From positions 1 through 64,000 of the forward strand of contig NZ_JADNGY010000003.1 in NCBI RefSeq assembly GCF_015553625.1: a stretch of DNA of 64,000 nt, in the 5' to 3' direction. This document shows, piece by piece, positions 61,594 through 64,000 of the stretch. Made by a program: the position numbers and the translations under genes. The notes under the pieces were generated by a model. That model searched no databases. It was not told where the DNA came from and saw nothing but the letters and a program-made list of their open reading frames with translations. The stretch comes from Streptococcus australis. GTDB taxonomy: Bacteria; Bacillota; Bacilli; Lactobacillales; Streptococcaceae. The number at the start of each line of letters is the position of its first letter. Within the stretch, counting starts at the first letter, position 1.

Positions 61594-62520
61594 TTAATGA
61601 TTTTCTACAATATTAAAATGACAAACGGCCCCCAAAAGGTTACTTGAGTTGTGGTAACGAGCTGCTTGAATCTCTAGTAAAGAAAATCGTTGCTCACTAC
61701 TTTCCTCAAACAACAATTTATACTGATGGTTGATTTCTTCTAAAAGAATGTCTTGGCTACTAATTCCTCCACCAATCGTCACTTTTTCAAGCCGAACAAG
61801 TGACTGAAGGTTATAGATCAGGATTGCAATTTCCCGACAATAAGAAATAAATAAGTCTTGTAACTCCCCATGATAACCAGCGTGAAGGGCTTCAAAAACC
61901 TGGATGCCATCCTCTTCCGGCAGTTGCAAGAGCTGACTGGCTTGGGCTACAAAGTTGACAGCTGAGCCTAAATTTTGAACCAAACTGGAAATCCCATGCT
62001 TCAAAATCTCTCTCTGAAATTGTTTTTGTTCTGGAGTTGTTGGTGGCTCCTCTGGGTTCGGCCAACGAAGATAATCCTTGAGATGCAAGGTAGAAATTAA
62101 AGAACCATTGGAAGTCAAGGCTAATCCTACGCCAGTTCCCAATACAAAGGTTGCACCACAGTAACAATCTTGGAGGTTTCCAATTCGAGCTTCTGCCAAA
62201 CCCGCAGCATCTCCGTCGTTGAGGACGGTCACAGGAACTTGAAACATCTTATTTAAACGAGAAGCTAAAGGAATATTCCTCAAATAAGGAATTAGGCCAC
62301 CTTTAAAGACAAAACCAAGTCGACTATTGATTTCACCTGGACATGAGATGGCAATCCCTGTAATTTGATTCTGGAACGAGCAAATCACGCGCTCGAGGGC
62401 TTCCCAAAAGTCCTCAATAGTATCTGGCGTCGGAACTTTAGAGGAATCGCTCACTTGATAGGCTTCATCGACTAAGGCGTATTTAATAAAAGTTCCCCCA
62501 ATATCAAAGGCTAAGAGCAT
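61594..62520 (-). CDS. ROK family sugar kinase or regulator
   Basis: 308 aa. ATP motif DIGGTFIKYALVDE at residues 5-18, catalytic region LNDGDAAGLAEARIG and GTGVGLAL fit ROK kinases (glucokinase, N-acetylmannosamine kinase and others). No N-terminal HTH, so an enzyme. The usual ROK zinc motif (CxCGxxGC) is not evident; the sequence at the corresponding place is EEPPTTPEQKQFQREI, so activity or substrate may differ. 12 bases after rnhB. Confidence 0.82.
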   Translation of the reverse strand: MLLAFDIGGTFIKYALVDEAYQVSDSSKVPTPDTIEDFWEALERVICSFQNQITGIAISCPGEINSRLGFVFKGGLIPYLRNIPLASRLNKMFQVPVTVLNDGDAAGLAEARIGNLQDCYCGATFVLGTGVGLALTSNGSLISTLHLKDYLRWPNPEEPPTTPEQKQFQREILKHGISSLVQNLGSAVNFVAQASQLLQLPEEDGIQVFEALHAGYHGELQDLFISYCREIAILIYNLQSLVRLEKVTIGGGISSQDILLEEINHQYKLLFEESSEQRFSLLEIQAARYHNSSNLLGAVCHFNIVENH

Positions 62521-62532
62521 TTTCTTCTCCTC

Positions 62533-63303
62533 CTAATCAACATCAGTCATGGACTTAATGGGTTCGAAGCTTCGGCGATGGATTGGACTAACCCCTTGTT
62601 TTTCCAATCCTTCAAGATGCTTGGTGGTCCCATAGCCCGCATTCTGAGCAAAATCATAACCTGGATACTCTTGGTCATATGCCGCCATCATCTGATCCCG
62701 TGTTACCTTAGCTACTATAGAAGCTGCCGCGATAGACAAGGAATTAGCATCTCCCTTGATGATGGAGGTCTGAGAAATAGGAAGATCCAATTTCATGGCA
62801 TCGATCAAGAGATGTTGAGGCTGTGGCTCCAATTCGTGAATAGCCTCTAGCATAGCTAATTTCGTCGCTTCATAGATGTTTACCTGATCAATGACGTGAT
62901 TGTCTTTTACCCCAATCCCAACCGAAATAGCCTGATCAAAAACCGCTTGGTAAATAGCTTGGTGCCTAGATTTAGGAATTTTCTTGCTATCGTTTAAACC
63001 TGGAATTTTACAATTTTTAGGCAAAATAACAGCTGCAGCGACGACAGGCCCAGCTAAAGGGCCTCGTCCTACTTCATCCACTCCTGCAATGAGCTGAATC
63101 CCTTGGGCATATAATTCTTTTTCATAGGTGAGCATTTTTTCTAAACGCAGGTCTTCGTCTACTTGTTTTTGGAGTTCACGTTTTCGTTTGTTGATGGCCG
63201 ACTGAACGCCCGCTCGAGCATCATAGATTAACTCTTCAAACAAGGGATGATCCAGCCTATCAATCGTTGCCAAACGCTCTTTGACTTCTTTAATCGTTGG
63301 CAT
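62533..63303 (-). CDS. rnhB: Ribonuclease HII
   Basis: 256 aa. Cuts RNA in RNA-DNA hybrids and single ribonucleotides. [18 protein letters not shown] holds the first catalytic Asp-Glu; LLIDAMKLD and SIVAKVTRD carry further residues. The extended N-terminal 75 residues are normal for streptococci. [11 protein letters not shown] at 63303 fits family starts better than the GTG at 63312; it overlaps the end of rbgA. Confidence 0.93.
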   Translation of the reverse strand: MPTIKEVKERLATIDRLDHPLFEELIYDARAGVQSAINKRKRELQKQVDEDLRLEKMLTYEKELYAQGIQLIAGVDEVGRGPLAGPVVAAAVILPKNCKIPGLNDSKKIPKSRHQAIYQAVFDQAISVGIGVKDNHVIDQVNIYEATKLAMLEAIHELEPQPQHLLIDAMKLDLPISQTSIIKGDANSLSIAAASIVAKVTRDQMMAAYDQEYPGYDFAQNAGYGTTKHLEGLEKQGVSPIHRRSFEPIKSMTDVD

Positions 63304-64000
63304 CCACTTCACCTACGCGATCAAGGGTATAGCGGCCCAAACGACCATCTCGTACATCCTTAACAAACAAGCTATAAAAACGATCGTAATCATCTCGAAA
63401 GCCTAAGCGTTGGGTCATCTCCATGATGATTTCCGGTGCTTCCTGCTCCAAATTCATTTGCTTATAGCGTTCTTGCAACTCTTTTGGATAGTGAGATTTA
63501 AAATACTCCAGACCAAAAATAGTCACCTCATCCATAGGCAATAACTGGTCCTTAATGGCACCCGTTAAAGCTAATTTTAGAGCTACATCTTCATCTTCAA
63601 ATTTTGGCCAAAGAATCCCTGGGGTATCCAAGATTTCGAGGTCCTTATTGGTTTTCAACCACTGTTGTCCCTTGGTTACACCTGGTTTATTTCCAACTAC
63701 GGCAATCTTTTTCCCTGCTAAACGATTCATCAGCGTTGATTTACCAGCATTTGGGATCCCAATAATCATGGTCCGAAGGGTTTCAATCTGAATCCCTCGT
63801 TCCTTTTGGCGAGCAATTTTATCTGCCATCAAAGACTTAGCCGCATCTGTTACTTTTTTGACTGTCGACTGCTCTTTGGAGTTGATAGCCAATGTTTTGA
63901 TTCCTTGAGATTCGAAATACCCCTGCCATTCTTTTGTTGCGACAGGATCTGCCAAGTCTACCTTATTCAGAATCATCAACTTAGGCTTGTCACCAACAAT
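63290..64000 (-). CDS. rbgA: Ribosome biogenesis GTPase RbgA (YlqF), partial
   Basis: The visible 236 residues lack the N-terminus, which lies beyond the window. Circularly permuted GTPase: G4 NKVD first, then G1 [12 protein letters not shown] and G3 LDTPG, and a C-terminal helical domain that contacts 23S rRNA. It helps late 50S assembly. It overlaps rnhB, the usual streptococcal pairing. Confidence 0.94.
   Translation of the reverse strand: MVGDKPKLMILNKVDLADPVATKEWQGYFESQGIKTLAINSKEQSTVKKVTDAAKSLMADKIARQKERGIQIETLRTMIIGIPNAGKSTLMNRLAGKKIAVVGNKPGVTKGQQWLKTNKDLEILDTPGILWPKFEDEDVALKLALTGAIKDQLLPMDEVTIFGLEYFKSHYPKELQERYKQMNLEQEAPEIIMEMTQRLGFRDDYDRFYSLFVKDVRDGRLGRYTLDRVGEVDAND

Overview
The window reads as a chromosome segment of an oral Streptococcus, probably of the mitis/sanguinis group. 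The evidence is a YSIRK/LPXTG surface protein, ylxM-ffh, xerS beside a dif_SL-like site, satD-satE, and a pyruvate dehydrogenase operon whose lipoyl domain sits on the E3 subunit. The species cannot be fixed from the sequence alone. The dif-like site near 41.1 kb suggests this is the replication terminus region, and accessory DNA is concentrated around it.

Layout. 0-2.2 kb: a small hypothetical gene and a VWA surface adhesin. 2.3-8.85 kb: a defence region with mcrB-mcrC and then a 2.6 kb island remnant at the 3' end of guaA. The remnant keeps matching att cores, paired TGGTGCTA-type arm sites, an integrase tail and one TIR/DUF4062-like gene. 8.85-15.5 kb: guaA, a divergent GntR regulator and an unusual operon of a truncated glycosyltransferase, NAD-dependent reductase, MBL-fold hydrolase, adenylate-forming ligase and KAS III. 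That operon resembles the OleA/C/D logic of head-to-head acyl condensation. 15.5-19.4 kb: ylxM, ffh, an alpha/beta hydrolase and a cephalosporin-C deacetylase-like esterase.

19.4-42.3 kb is accessory. It holds an XRE/ImmA/PIN operon (19.9-21.7) and a toxin/immunity graveyard (22.2-26.5). The graveyard contains RHS fragments, a deaminase-type toxin tip, several probable orphan immunity genes and an exact copy of a Neisseria-type DNA uptake sequence, pointing to DNA from an oral Neisseria. Next come a Mega-like mef/msr(D) macrolide-resistance segment with both leader peptides (27.2-30.6) and a decayed hdiR/umuC SOS operon (30.7-32.35). An ~8.5 kb recombinase-trio element follows (32.4-40.9). 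It carries two recognisable tyrosine recombinases, a relative, a coiled-coil protein and a zinc-ribbon repeat protein. Its two ends are about 80 bp imperfect direct repeats with covarying inverted arms, and its operon appears to have an attenuated leader RNA. Then come dif and xerS.

42.3-64 kb is mostly minus-strand core genome: a DUF1430 bacteriocin-type ABC exporter without a visible bacteriocin, lplA with the pyruvate dehydrogenase genes (ligase and the complex it lipoylates), an uncharacterised ATP-grasp plus two-esterase operon, trmFO, satE-satD, topA, dprA, a ROK protein, rnhB and the partial rbgA gene. No rRNA, tRNA or CRISPR array was seen. All functional calls come from reading motifs by eye; no database search was run.
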